A stretch of DNA of 13,117 nucleotides, from contig JAADIF010000059.1 of NCBI GenBank assembly GCA_013151465.1, forward strand, positions 1 through 13,117. The letters are read 5' to 3'. Of the stretch, positions 6,401-13,117 are shown one piece after another; within the stretch, counting starts at the first letter, position 1; every line of letters starts with the position of its first letter. Position numbers and translations under genes: made by a program. The stretch comes from Microcaldota archaeon (lineage in GTDB: Archaea; Aenigmatarchaeota; Aenigmatarchaeia; QMZP01; QMZT01). Under the pieces are notes generated by a model, which saw only the letters and a list, made by a program, of their open reading frames with translations, ran no database searches and had not been told where the DNA came from.

Positions 6401-7629
6401 TCCCATCTATAGATCTGATGAACGGGAAAGCCGTCCAGCTAATTGGCGGCGAAAAGAAGGCTCTGGAAAGCGGCAAAGACCCTGTTGAGCTTGCAAAAGA
6501 ATTCAACAGATATGGAGAAGTTGCCGTGATAGACCTTGATGCAGCCCTCGGTCTGGGGGATAATATTGATATTATCAAAAAAATATGCAGGATAGCTGAA
6601 TGCAGAGTAGGCGGCGGCATCCGCACCGTCGAGAGGGCAGAACAGATAATAAAAGCAGGTGCAAAGAAAATAATAATAGGGACAGCTGCAAACAGGGAAT
6701 TTCTTCAGAAGCTTCCGAAAGAACGAATTATTGTCGCTCTTGACAGCAAAAAGGGAAAGGTAGTTGATGACGGGTGGCGCAGGGCAACGGATGATACACC
6801 CAAGATGCGCGCAAAGAATCTTGAAGCCTTCTGTTCTGGATTTCTTTATACGATCGTTGATAAAGAAGGCAGGCTTGGAGGAACAGACCTGAATGCCATA
6901 AGAAACGTGGCCAAAGCCACGAAAAATAAAATAACCGCTGCAGGCGGCATAACCACGGTGGAAGATATAAAAGCACTTGAAGAAATGGGCATAGACTCGC
7001 AGATCGGCATGGCATTGTACACGGGGAAGTTAGATCTCGCCGATACGTTTGTTTCGCTTGTTGACTTCAAAAGGAACTACGGATTCGCACCCACGGTGGT
7101 TCAGGATGCTTCAACAGGTCAGGTTCTCATGGTCCCTTTCTCAAGTCCGCAGTCGCTTAAAAAAGCGCTTGAGACAGGGCAGGGATGGTATTACAGCAGG
7201 TCAAGGAAAAGGCTGTGGAGGAAGGGGGAAGAGTCCGGAAACACGCAGGAGCTTGTTTCCGCAAGATATGACTGCGACAGGGACACGCTTTTGTTCAAGG
7301 TGAAGCAGAAAGGCGTTGCATGCCACCTTGGCTGGGCTTCATGCTTTGGAGACAAAACCCGTGATGCTCTTCAGGATGAATTCAGGACGATTGCAGAAAG
7401 GGTCAAAAACCTGTCACCGGATTCGTTTACAAGCATGCTCGCAAAAAACGAGAATGAATTGTATGGAAAGCTCTGCGAAGAAACAGGCGAGGTTATAAAG
7501 GCAAAGACGAATGATAATCTTATATGGGAGATTGCAGATGTCTTATATCTTCTTCAGATATTCATGGCAAAGAGAGGCATAGAGTGGCAGGATGTCTTTA
7601 ATGAAATTGCATGGAGAGTGAAGGGATGA
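6394..7629 (+). CDS. hisA/hisI/hisE: HisA-HisI-HisE three-domain fusion
   Basis: One continuous 411-residue chain carries three enzymes. Residues 1-228 are ProFAR isomerase (HisA), a (beta-alpha)8 barrel with D7 in VPSIDL and D117 in VALDSKKG as the catalytic pair, VGGGIRT (72-78) and AAGGITT (182-188) as phosphate sites. Residues about 229-321 are PR-AMP cyclohydrolase (HisI): VVQDxxTG, YYSRSR, LWRKGExSGN, and zinc ligands C294, C310 and C317 with the 16- and 7-residue spacing expected. Residues about 325-411 are PR-ATP pyrophosphatase (HisE), a MazG-type helical domain with EExxE (362-366) and E379/D382 for magnesium. The linkers are very short; HisA helix 8 runs almost directly into HisI. 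HisI-HisE fusions are common, but addition of HisA is unusual as far as I know. The three domains catalyse consecutive steps 2, 3 and 4. AGGAGG at 6380-6385 precedes ATG 6394, which overlaps the previous gene by 7 bases. Confidence 0.95.
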   Translation: MLVPSIDLMNGKAVQLIGGEKKALESGKDPVELAKEFNRYGEVAVIDLDAALGLGDNIDIIKKICRIAECRVGGGIRTVERAEQIIKAGAKKIIIGTAANREFLQKLPKERIIVALDSKKGKVVDDGWRRATDDTPKMRAKNLEAFCSGFLYTIVDKEGRLGGTDLNAIRNVAKATKNKITAAGGITTVEDIKALEEMGIDSQIGMALYTGKLDLADTFVSLVDFKRNYGFAPTVVQDASTGQVLMVPFSSPQSLKKALETGQGWYYSRSRKRLWRKGEESGNTQELVSARYDCDRDTLLFKVKQKGVACHLGWASCFGDKTRDALQDEFRTIAERVKNLSPDSFTSMLAKNENELYGKLCEETGEVIKAKTNDNLIWEIADVLYLLQIFMAKRGIEWQDVFNEIAWRVKG

Positions 7630-8702
7630 ACAGGATTGAAGATTTTGTGAGAGATGAAATAAAGAAAATGGAAGAAATAAGCTGGGGAGAAACGCCGAAA
7701 GGGATAGTCCTCAAATGGGGAGAAAATCCCTTTTCCCCGTCAGAAAAGGTTGCAAAGGCCGTAAGCGATGCGGTGAAAAATTCAAACCGCTGTCCGGATC
7801 CATTGAAAAAGGATGCCATGAAATCGCTTTCGAAATATACGGGCGTTCCGCCGGCAAGGATTCTTCTTGTCAACGGGACGGATAAGGCGTTCCGACTCCT
7901 TGCTGAAACATTCATAGAAAAAGGTGATGAAGTCCTCTCTTTCTCCCCCTCTTACATGGTCATTGATTCGGCCGTCGAGATGATGGGGGGAAAGATGATA
8001 TATTCAAAACTCAATTCTGCGTTTGAAATATACATGAAAGATGCTCTTAGAAAAATAACCGAAAAGACAAAAATGATATACATATGCAATCCCAACAACC
8101 CCACTTCAAACTTCATTGCAACAGATAAGGACATCAGGACGTTTCTTGAGACCGGGAAGATTGTCGTTGTTGACGAGGCCTATTATGAGTTTTCCGAAAA
8201 GACGTGTTCAATACTTCTCGAAGAATTTGACAATCTAATCATCCTGCGCTCCCTCTCCAAGGGGTTCGGTCTTGCGGGCTTGCGCGTCGGGTACGTGCTT
8301 TCCTCTGAAGAAATAATAAAATACATGAAAAAGGTGGAAGATACGATTGAAATATTCAATATACCCATGCCGTCTCTTGCGGGCGCAAAAGCGGCGCTTG
8401 ATGATGCAGAATATATGAAGAGCCAGATTAAGAGAATTAAAATGATAAAGGATGAACTTGCAGAAAGACTCAAAGCTTTTGGCATAACATGTCTTGAATC
8501 AAAAACGTCATTTCTTTTTATTGACTTAAAACAGACCGGAATGACGAATGCTGAATTTACAAAAAAGATGAAAGAAAACGGTATAATAGTCAAAGACTGC
8601 TCGATTTACAAAGACATAGAAAGCCGTTACGCCCATATAGGCATTCCTGAGGAAAATGATATGGGAAATGTGATGGATACAATAAGCAGAATTATGTCAT
8701 AA
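7626..8702 (+). CDS. hisC: Histidinol-phosphate aminotransferase
   Basis: HisC transfers an amino group from glutamate to imidazole acetol phosphate. The 358-residue protein is a fold-type I PLP enzyme of usual length. Signatures are ENPFSPS (33-39), NGTDKA (83-88), NPNNPT (155-160, with a cofactor-contacting Asn), DEAYYEF (183-189, with D183 and Y186), and SLSKGFGLAGLRVGY (209-223) with PLP lysine K212 and R220. Near the C-terminus the family's RITIG-type motif, whose Arg binds the substrate carboxylate, reads RYAHIG (334-339). Arg334 is thus one residue earlier than expected relative to the conserved Ile-Gly. The start is ATG 7626, overlapping the preceding TGA as ATGA and preceded by GGAG at 7613-7616; an in-frame ATG at 7611 is probably internal to that site. 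It is the last biosynthetic gene of the run. Confidence 0.94.
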   Translation: MNRIEDFVRDEIKKMEEISWGETPKGIVLKWGENPFSPSEKVAKAVSDAVKNSNRCPDPLKKDAMKSLSKYTGVPPARILLVNGTDKAFRLLAETFIEKGDEVLSFSPSYMVIDSAVEMMGGKMIYSKLNSAFEIYMKDALRKITEKTKMIYICNPNNPTSNFIATDKDIRTFLETGKIVVVDEAYYEFSEKTCSILLEEFDNLIILRSLSKGFGLAGLRVGYVLSSEEIIKYMKKVEDTIEIFNIPMPSLAGAKAALDDAEYMKSQIKRIKMIKDELAERLKAFGITCLESKTSFLFIDLKQTGMTNAEFTKKMKENGIIVKDCSIYKDIESRYAHIGIPEENDMGNVMDTISRIMS

Positions 8703-8723
8703 AATACCGATACAGCTAAATTG

Positions 8724-8730
8724 TTAAATG
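8724..8730 (+). promoter_or_regulatory. TATA-like box before hisS
   Basis: TTAAATG in the 50-base hisC-hisS gap is centred about 26 bases before GTG 8753, the expected distance from an archaeal TATA box to a start of transcription. The same heptamer precedes the protease gene. hisS lacks a Shine-Dalgarno site at either candidate start, which suits a leaderless transcript. The assignment rests on pattern and spacing only. Confidence 0.4.
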
Positions 8731-8752
8731 AAATAATATAATTATTACGGAT

Positions 8753-10081
8753 GTGATTGATACGACAGAAGAAAATTCAAAATTCAAGTTAATGGACGCG
8801 AAAGGTGTTAGAAACTTCCTTCCGGAGGATAAGATTCCTAGGCAGAAGATAATGGATATGCTCAGGGAGACATTCGAGCGTTTCGGGTTTTCTCCTCTGG
8901 AGACACCAGCAATCGAACGTCTTGATGTTCTCACTGCAAAGTTTGGGGCTGGCGAAGACAGCGACGTAGCAAAGGAAATTTTCAAGCTCACCGATCAAGG
9001 AGGGCGAAAACTTGGGCTTCGCTTCGACCTGACCGTTCCCATGTCAAAAGTTGTGGGCATGAACCCGAACCTCAATATGCCTTTCAAAAGATACCAGATG
9101 CAGCCGGTCTGGAGGGACGGCCCGATAAAACTGGGACGATACAGGGAATTCTGGCAGTGCGATGTTGACATCGTCGGCGTGAAGTCCATGCTCGCGGATG
9201 CCGAGATCCTCTCAATACTCGATACTGTCTTCACAAAGTTCGGTTTTGATTTCGTGATAAAACTCAGCAACAGGAAGCTTCTTAATTCAATTATGGAGTA
9301 TGCCGGTTTTGGCGAATATTCCATGAAAGCCATAATAGCGATAGACAAGCTCGAAAAGATAGGAGAGGACGGGGTAAGAAACGAACTTCTGGAAATGGGA
9401 TTTGAGAAGGATGAAATCAACCGGGCGATTGATGCGATAGGCATCAAAGGCTCCAACAGCGAAATACTTGAAAAGGTTTCAGAATTTGCAACAACAGATG
9501 AGGGGAAGGAAGGAATAAAGGAACTCAGGGATATTATGGAATACTGCGAGTTTCTAGGAGTGAATAATGTGCAGATAGATGTTTCGCTTGCCCGCGGCCT
9601 TGAATATTATACGGGGCCTATTTTTGAGGTCTATTTGAAAAACTCAAAAATAACATCTTCTGTTGCAGGAGGCGGAAGATATGACAAGCTCATAGGGATG
9701 TATCTTGGAGGGAAGAAGGAATATCCAGCAACAGGCGTTTCGTTCGGGCTTGAGCCTATATACGAAGCGCTGAAGCTTGCAGGAAAGATTGAAGCCAAAA
9801 AGACGACAGCAAAAGTTTTTGTAATACCCATAGGCAAGACGCTTCCCGATGCACTCAAGCTTGCATCCAAACTCAGAAGCGATGACATCAACACAGAAGT
9901 TGACCTTATGAAGCGCAGCATCTCAAAGAACTTGGATTATGCGAATGCCCTCGGAATTCCTTATGTCATTTTTGTTGGCGAGAGGGAGATAGCTGAAGGG
10001 AGATTCACCGTAAGGGATATGAAAACGGGAAAAGAAGAAAAGATAGAGCTCGGAGACGTTTCTAATATGCTAAGAAAATGA
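8753..10081 (+). CDS. hisS: Histidine-tRNA ligase
   Basis: HisS charges tRNA-His with histidine. The 442-residue protein is a complete class II synthetase of archaeal/eukaryotic style: RFDLTVP (90-96), motif 2 region WRDGP then GRYREFWQCD (120-137), the histidine-binding LARGLEYYTGPIFE (279-292) and VAGGGRYDKL (304-313), motif 3 ATGVSFGLEP (326-335), and an anticodon-binding domain from about 352 to the end. The N-terminal GTRDF motif reads GVRNF (18-22), a change at two normally conserved residues. The anticodon domain and intact histidine-binding loops argue against a HisZ regulatory paralogue. GTG 8753 fits a leaderless start; ATG 8792 (residue 14) is the alternative and would leave only a short lead into GVRNF. 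Its place after the his genes couples histidine supply with charging. Confidence 0.95.
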   Translation: MIDTTEENSKFKLMDAKGVRNFLPEDKIPRQKIMDMLRETFERFGFSPLETPAIERLDVLTAKFGAGEDSDVAKEIFKLTDQGGRKLGLRFDLTVPMSKVVGMNPNLNMPFKRYQMQPVWRDGPIKLGRYREFWQCDVDIVGVKSMLADAEILSILDTVFTKFGFDFVIKLSNRKLLNSIMEYAGFGEYSMKAIIAIDKLEKIGEDGVRNELLEMGFEKDEINRAIDAIGIKGSNSEILEKVSEFATTDEGKEGIKELRDIMEYCEFLGVNNVQIDVSLARGLEYYTGPIFEVYLKNSKITSSVAGGGRYDKLIGMYLGGKKEYPATGVSFGLEPIYEALKLAGKIEAKKTTAKVFVIPIGKTLPDALKLASKLRSDDINTEVDLMKRSISKNLDYANALGIPYVIFVGEREIAEGRFTVRDMKTGKEEKIELGDVSNMLRK

Positions 10082-10089
10082 ACTTTCCC

Positions 10090-10097
10090 TTTAAATG
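10090..10097 (+). promoter_or_regulatory. TATA-like box before the protease gene
   Basis: TTTAAATG lies 9 bases after the hisS stop and is followed by a T-rich stretch (TTTATTATT). Transcription would start about 25 bases downstream, near 10118-10121, exactly where a hairpin begins. It shares TTAAATG with the hisS box. Direct proof would need a mapped transcript end. Confidence 0.35.
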
Positions 10098-10117
10098 TTT
10101 ATTATTCAATTTCTTAA

Positions 10118-10137
10118 TATGCCTGCATACAGGCATA
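10118..10137 (+). repeat. Perfect 8-bp inverted repeat upstream of the protease
   Basis: TATGCCTG and CAGGCATA form a perfect 8-bp stem around the 4-base loop CATA. It sits between the TATA-like box and the proposed protease start at 10161. It may be an operator, a protective 5' mRNA hairpin, or a terminator-like element for hisS; there is no T-run after it. TACAGGC from the right arm recurs at 10144-10150. Confidence 0.6.
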
Positions 10138-10160
10138 GCTATTTACAGGCGGGGATGCAT

Positions 10161-12560
10161 ATGAGGGTTGGTGTATTATTTCTAGTTGTGATACTTTCGG
10201 TGCTATTAGTTTTTACGTTTGTGCAGGCACAGGAAAATAGCAATGTTAAGGTTTTTGAAAACGGGAACTCGCTCGCCCAGAAAAACGTTCCATTGGCAGA
10301 TGAAAAAGGACAGTTTGCACGTTTCATTACAGAAGCATTGACTGATAAAGACATTGAAACGATAAAGAAAAGCGATTGCAAAATAGTTCACAAACTCAAC
10401 GGAAGGGTTTCATTTGAATGCCCAAAGAATGCAAAATCCCCAATCAGAAATGCCAAGAAAGCACGTGTTTTTCATATAATTGATCTTGAAGCGGACAAGC
10501 AGATAGAAGCAGATAAAGTATGGGCAGAAGGCATTGATGGAAGCGGTGTCGATGTTGTTGTTCTTGATACCGGTGTTGATGCAACCCATGCGGAACTGCA
10601 AAATAGTATAAAGGGCTGTGTGAGTTTCGTTTCTGGTGAAACATGTGATGATTACAACGGTCACGGAACGCATGTTACAGGCATCATAACCGCCGATGGC
10701 ATATACACGGTTGATAGCAACAAGGCAACAGGCGTTGCCCCCGGTGCGGGTGTGTATATGCTGAAGGTCTGCGGGAGTGATGGTTACTGTTATGAAGATG
10801 ACATGATGGCTGCAATGGAGTATGCTGTGAATAATTTGGATGCGAGAATAATGAGCATCAGCATAGGCGGCGGAAACTATGGAAGTCATTGCGACTCTGA
10901 CCCACTTGCTGCAAAGGTTAATTGGGTAGTTGATAATGGCTACACGGTGGTTGTTGCTGCGGGAAATGATGGAAGCGGCGTGAGCTCGCCTGCATGTGCA
11001 TCAAAAGCAATCGCTGTCGGTGCGGTTGATAGCGACGGTCTGCTTGCGGATTGGTCAAATTACGGGTCGGCGCTTGACATTGTTGCACCGGGCGTTTCGA
11101 TCCTTTCCACATATTCCTGCGTTGCTGCGGGTGATTGTTCTTCAAACTGGTATGCGTATATGTCAGGAACGTCCATGTCAACACCTCATGTTGCAGGAAC
11201 AGTTGCGCTGCTTCTTGATGCAGACCCGTACGCGAGTACAGATGATATCAAAACCGCTCTTTATTCAACTGCAGATCCTGCAACATGCAAAATATGCAGG
11301 TGGGTATGGAACGGCAAATGCTACTGGCCGCGTTATGTTCCTTGCACATCTGATAAACAGGGAGCCGGTATCGTCAATGCATACAAGGCGTACCAGTATA
11401 TAACATCAATCGCACCGGAATGCACAAGCGATGCTGATTGCGATGACGGGTTATTTTGCAACGGCGCTGAAAGCTGCGTTTCCGGCTCATGCCAGCCTGG
11501 CGTTCCTATAGATTGTTCGTCACTTGATGACCAATGTAACACCGGTGTATGCGATGAATCATTAGATGCGTGCACAGCGCAGCCTAAAGCCGACGGAACT
11601 CCGTGCGATGACGGATTGTTCTGCACCGTCGGTGACTCCTGCCAAGATGGCGCATGTATGGGTGGCGCCCAGATGAACTGTAATGATGGGAATGATTGCA
11701 CAACAGATAGTTGTGATGAAGAAAATGATATCTGCGAGCATACAAATGTCCCCGATGGAACTCTCTGCGATGACGGGTTATTTTGCACAATAGATGATAT
11801 CTGCAGCGGGGGAATATGTGCGGGTTCAGATAGAGACTGTTCTGATGGTGTAAGTTGTACGGTTGATGAATGCGACGAAGAAAACGATGTATGCGTCAAT
11901 AACCCTGACGATTCTCTCTGCGATGACGGCGTTTTCTGCAACGGAGAGGAAATCTGCAACCCTTACGAAGGCTGCGAGGCAGGCGTTCCCCCAAGCTGTG
12001 ATGACGGGAACGAATGTACGACAGATTCGTGCAGTTATGATTTTGACGGATGTGATAACATTCCGCTTCCTGACGGAACGGCATGCTCAGAAGGCATATG
12101 CTGCAATGGCGCATGCAGCGCTCCGTCATGTGCAGAGGATACAGATTGTGATGATGGAGATGCCTGCACTGTAGACTTGTGCATCAATCAGGATTCCTGT
12201 GATGCAACATGTGCACATGAACCCGTAACATCCTGCATTGATGATGACGGATGCTGCCCTGCCGGCTGTGACTATACAAACGACAATGACTGCGAACCCG
12301 AAGAGGTGAAATGCTGGGACGCCGGAAACGAATATATAATGAGGGATAAAAATCAGCTAAAGAAATTTTGCAAATGCGCTGAAGGAACTTATGGATATCG
12401 CAGCTACAGCAGAAAATGGGTTTGGTCGGCATACAAATATGTAGATACAGGCAACAATGAAAACTGGGAAACAGTGCCAGCTTCAGGGTTCTATCCAGCA
12501 TACAGGGTGCGATGCATGGATTGGAAATGGTATTACACAGATAAAGATTATTATGAATAA
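10161..12560 (+). CDS. Secreted subtilisin-like serine protease with Cys/Asp-rich repeats
   Basis: A 799-residue S8-family protease exported by the Sec route. Residues 1-23 are a signal peptide (MR, then a long run of Val/Leu/Ile/Phe, then VQA before the likely cut). Residues about 24-110 are a propeptide-like region. The catalytic domain spans about 120-415 with Asp136 in VVLDTGVD, His168 in NGHGTHVTG, oxyanion Asn269 in AAGND and Ser338 in SGTSMSTPHVAG. A Cys cluster (376-395) follows. Residues 427-713 are Cys/Asp-rich repeats and 716-799 an unassigned C-terminal domain with KFCKCAEG and several Trp and Tyr. Nothing resembles a membrane anchor or sorting signal at the C-terminus. The start is ATG 10161, 6 bases after AGGCGGGG, which gives a clean signal peptide. 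ATG 10095 and ATG 10119 are in frame and cannot be excluded; 10119 would fit a leaderless start. Likely role: breakdown of external or surface protein. Substrate unknown. Confidence 0.93.
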   Translation: MRVGVLFLVVILSVLLVFTFVQAQENSNVKVFENGNSLAQKNVPLADEKGQFARFITEALTDKDIETIKKSDCKIVHKLNGRVSFECPKNAKSPIRNAKKARVFHIIDLEADKQIEADKVWAEGIDGSGVDVVVLDTGVDATHAELQNSIKGCVSFVSGETCDDYNGHGTHVTGIITADGIYTVDSNKATGVAPGAGVYMLKVCGSDGYCYEDDMMAAMEYAVNNLDARIMSISIGGGNYGSHCDSDPLAAKVNWVVDNGYTVVVAAGNDGSGVSSPACASKAIAVGAVDSDGLLADWSNYGSALDIVAPGVSILSTYSCVAAGDCSSNWYAYMSGTSMSTPHVAGTVALLLDADPYASTDDIKTALYSTADPATCKICRWVWNGKCYWPRYVPCTSDKQGAGIVNAYKAYQYITSIAPECTSDADCDDGLFCNGAESCVSGSCQPGVPIDCSSLDDQCNTGVCDESLDACTAQPKADGTPCDDGLFCTVGDSCQDGACMGGAQMNCNDGNDCTTDSCDEENDICEHTNVPDGTLCDDGLFCTIDDICSGGICAGSDRDCSDGVSCTVDECDEENDVCVNNPDDSLCDDGVFCNGEEICNPYEGCEAGVPPSCDDGNECTTDSCSYDFDGCDNIPLPDGTACSEGICCNGACSAPSCAEDTDCDDGDACTVDLCINQDSCDATCAHEPVTSCIDDDGCCPAGCDYTNDNDCEPEEVKCWDAGNEYIMRDKNQLKKFCKCAEGTYGYRSYSRKWVWSAYKYVDTGNNENWETVPASGFYPAYRVRCMDWKWYYTDKDYYE
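11439..12299 (+). repeat. Cys/Asp-rich tandem repeats within the protease gene
   Basis: Two alternating unit types are visible. Type A resembles CDDGLFC then CxxGxCxxG; type B resembles CxDGNxCTTDSCDEENDxC. About five A/B pairs occur, the last ones degenerate, ending in DDGCCPAGC. At DNA level a 22-base element starts at 11439, 11604, 11766 and 11919 (spacing 165, 162 and 153). The first and third copies are identical. Such Cys-paired, Asp-rich units suggest a disulfide-stabilised, possibly calcium-binding stalk or adhesion region, by analogy with repeats in secreted myxobacterial proteins. Confidence 0.8.
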
Positions 12561-12562
12561 TC
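12546..12562. terminator. Short AT-rich inverted repeat between convergent genes
   Basis: GATTATT and AATAATC pair perfectly (7 bp) around the 3-base loop ATG, overlapping the protease stop codon. Convergent genes here are only 6 bases apart, so a shared terminator would have to lie near this point. The stem is weak and almost all A-T, so it could be chance. Confidence 0.25.
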
Positions 12563-12566
12563 AATG

Positions 12567-13117
12567 CTAATCCACTGATATGCTCTCCTGATAGACCCTG
12601 CATTTTGAAGGGTTGTTGTAATAGTGGATAGTATACGTTATATTCCAGCCATAGTAAGGTATGATTATTTCATACAAACCTCCATCTCTCGGTTTTCCGG
12701 GTCTGTCCGGATATGCACATAGAAATGTCCGTGCTAATTTAGGAGCACCGAGTTCTATCCTGTTATGGCAACCGCCGCTATCACGGCCATAGATATCTAT
12801 ATGGTCTACTTCTACCTTTCCTAGTTTTTCGTGTTCGATGCGTATCTCACTTCCGGAACATATATTGCTTTTGTCTTTTAGGAGGTTCCCGTCGATATAT
12901 ATCTTCAAACTCGCAAGATCTTCTTTGCTCTCATTTCCTACAAACTTGTTCGCTTTCCAGAATTCCCTTTTGCAGCTTGAGAAGACATGTTCCTGCAAAC
13001 ATGCAAAAAATTCCTCTTTCTTTATTATCGCAAACAAGGGGTTTACGAATTCTTTGAAATCTATTTTGAAGGAATTGCAGTTCTCTTTTATTCTCTGAGC
13101 TATCATCCATTCTTTCC
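12567..13117 (-). CDS. Hypothetical protein, C-terminal part (5' end outside window)
   Basis: I do not recognise this protein. The frame is open to the right edge of the window (codons for Lys-Glu-Trp precede the first Met at 13106), so the gene may start outside; ATG 13106 would give 179 residues. The first third is helical-looking and charged (FKIDFKEFVNP, IIKKEEFFACLQE). The rest looks beta-rich, with LKIYIDGN, VEVDHIDIYG and a C-terminal YEIIIPYYGWNITYTIHYYNN-like strand pair. Seven Cys are spread along it, which would suit an exported, disulfide-bonded protein, but no signal peptide is visible in the window. It ends in TAG, 6 bases from the stop of the convergent protease gene. Coding is supported by length and protein-like composition. 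Confidence 0.6.
   Translation of the reverse strand, partial: KEWMIAQRIKENCNSFKIDFKEFVNPLFAIIKKEEFFACLQEHVFSSCKREFWKANKFVGNESKEDLASLKIYIDGNLLKDKSNICSGSEIRIEHEKLGKVEVDHIDIYGRDSGGCHNRIELGAPKLARTFLCAYPDRPGKPRDGGLYEIIIPYYGWNITYTIHYYNNPSKCRVYQESISVD

Noticed and set aside
4896..6498. A 21-base near-identity between hisF (4896-4916) and hisA (6478-6498), one mismatch
   Set aside because: It encodes the ancestral DPxELAK segment shared by these paralogous barrels; similar codon choice explains it without recent gene conversion.
8753..10081. The HisS-like gene as HisZ, regulatory partner of short HisG
   Set aside because: It keeps the histidine-binding motifs, motif 2 arginines and a full anticodon-binding domain, so it is a true synthetase.
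11439..11940. Regularly spaced 22-base repeats as a CRISPR array
   Set aside because: The spacing is about 160 bases, the copies vary, and they lie in frame in a protease gene encoding repeated CDDGLFC-type units.
11333..11959. 208-codon open frame on the - strand inside the protease
   Set aside because: It is antisense to the Cys/Asp-rich repeats, whose codons seldom give stops on the other strand. The protein is Ser/Pro/Gln-rich with no recognisable domain, while the + strand frame is clearly coding.
12838..13098. 86-codon open frame on the + strand at the right end
   Set aside because: It is antisense to the longer - strand frame 12567-13117, has no clear ribosome site, and is Ser/Phe/Leu-rich without a recognisable motif.

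Overview
The window is most of a histidine biosynthesis operon, all on the + strand (1-8702), followed by hisS (8753-10081), a secreted subtilisin-like protease (10161-12560) and the end of an unrecognised gene on the - strand (12567-13117). It looks archaeal. Several genes have GAGGTG/GGAGG Shine-Dalgarno sites 5-9 bases before the start codon, genes overlap by ATGA, TTAAATG boxes resembling archaeal TATA elements precede the last two + strand genes, and HisS has the archaeal/eukaryotic-type motif 2 (GRYREFWQCD). I cannot name the lineage with confidence. A small-genome or uncultured archaeon, possibly DPANN-like, is a guess.

The operon order is hisG (3' end only), hisD, a HAD phosphatase, hisB, a degenerate HAD-like gene, hisH, hisF, a second divergent HisA-like barrel, a hisA-hisI-hisE fusion, hisC. 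Together these cover every step from PRPP to histidine if the HAD protein at 1625-2683 supplies the histinol-phosphate phosphatase step (histidinol-phosphatase): HisG and HisE/HisI start the route, HisA isomerises ProFAR, HisH/HisF make imidazole glycerol phosphate, HisB dehydrates it, HisC transaminates it, the phosphatase removes phosphate, and HisD oxidises histidinol. hisS, which uses the product, follows directly, possibly from its own promoter.

The most unusual part is two extra genes placed among the canonical ones, 3371-4225 and 5576-6400. Each resembles an enzyme class used in the pathway (HAD phosphatase; HisA/HisF barrel), each has lost key catalytic residues, and both are more AT-rich than hisH and hisF beside them. 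They may be pseudoenzymes with structural or regulatory roles, but this is inference. HisD also carries unusual active-site changes, including Cys in place of the zinc-ligand Asp, and HisA, HisI and HisE are fused in one 411-residue chain.

The protease has a signal peptide, a complete Asp-His-Ser triad, about 290 residues of Cys/Asp-rich repeats and an unassigned C-terminal domain. A perfect 8-bp hairpin lies in its upstream region. There is no gene-free stretch over 300 bases; the largest gap is 100 bases (3271-3370).
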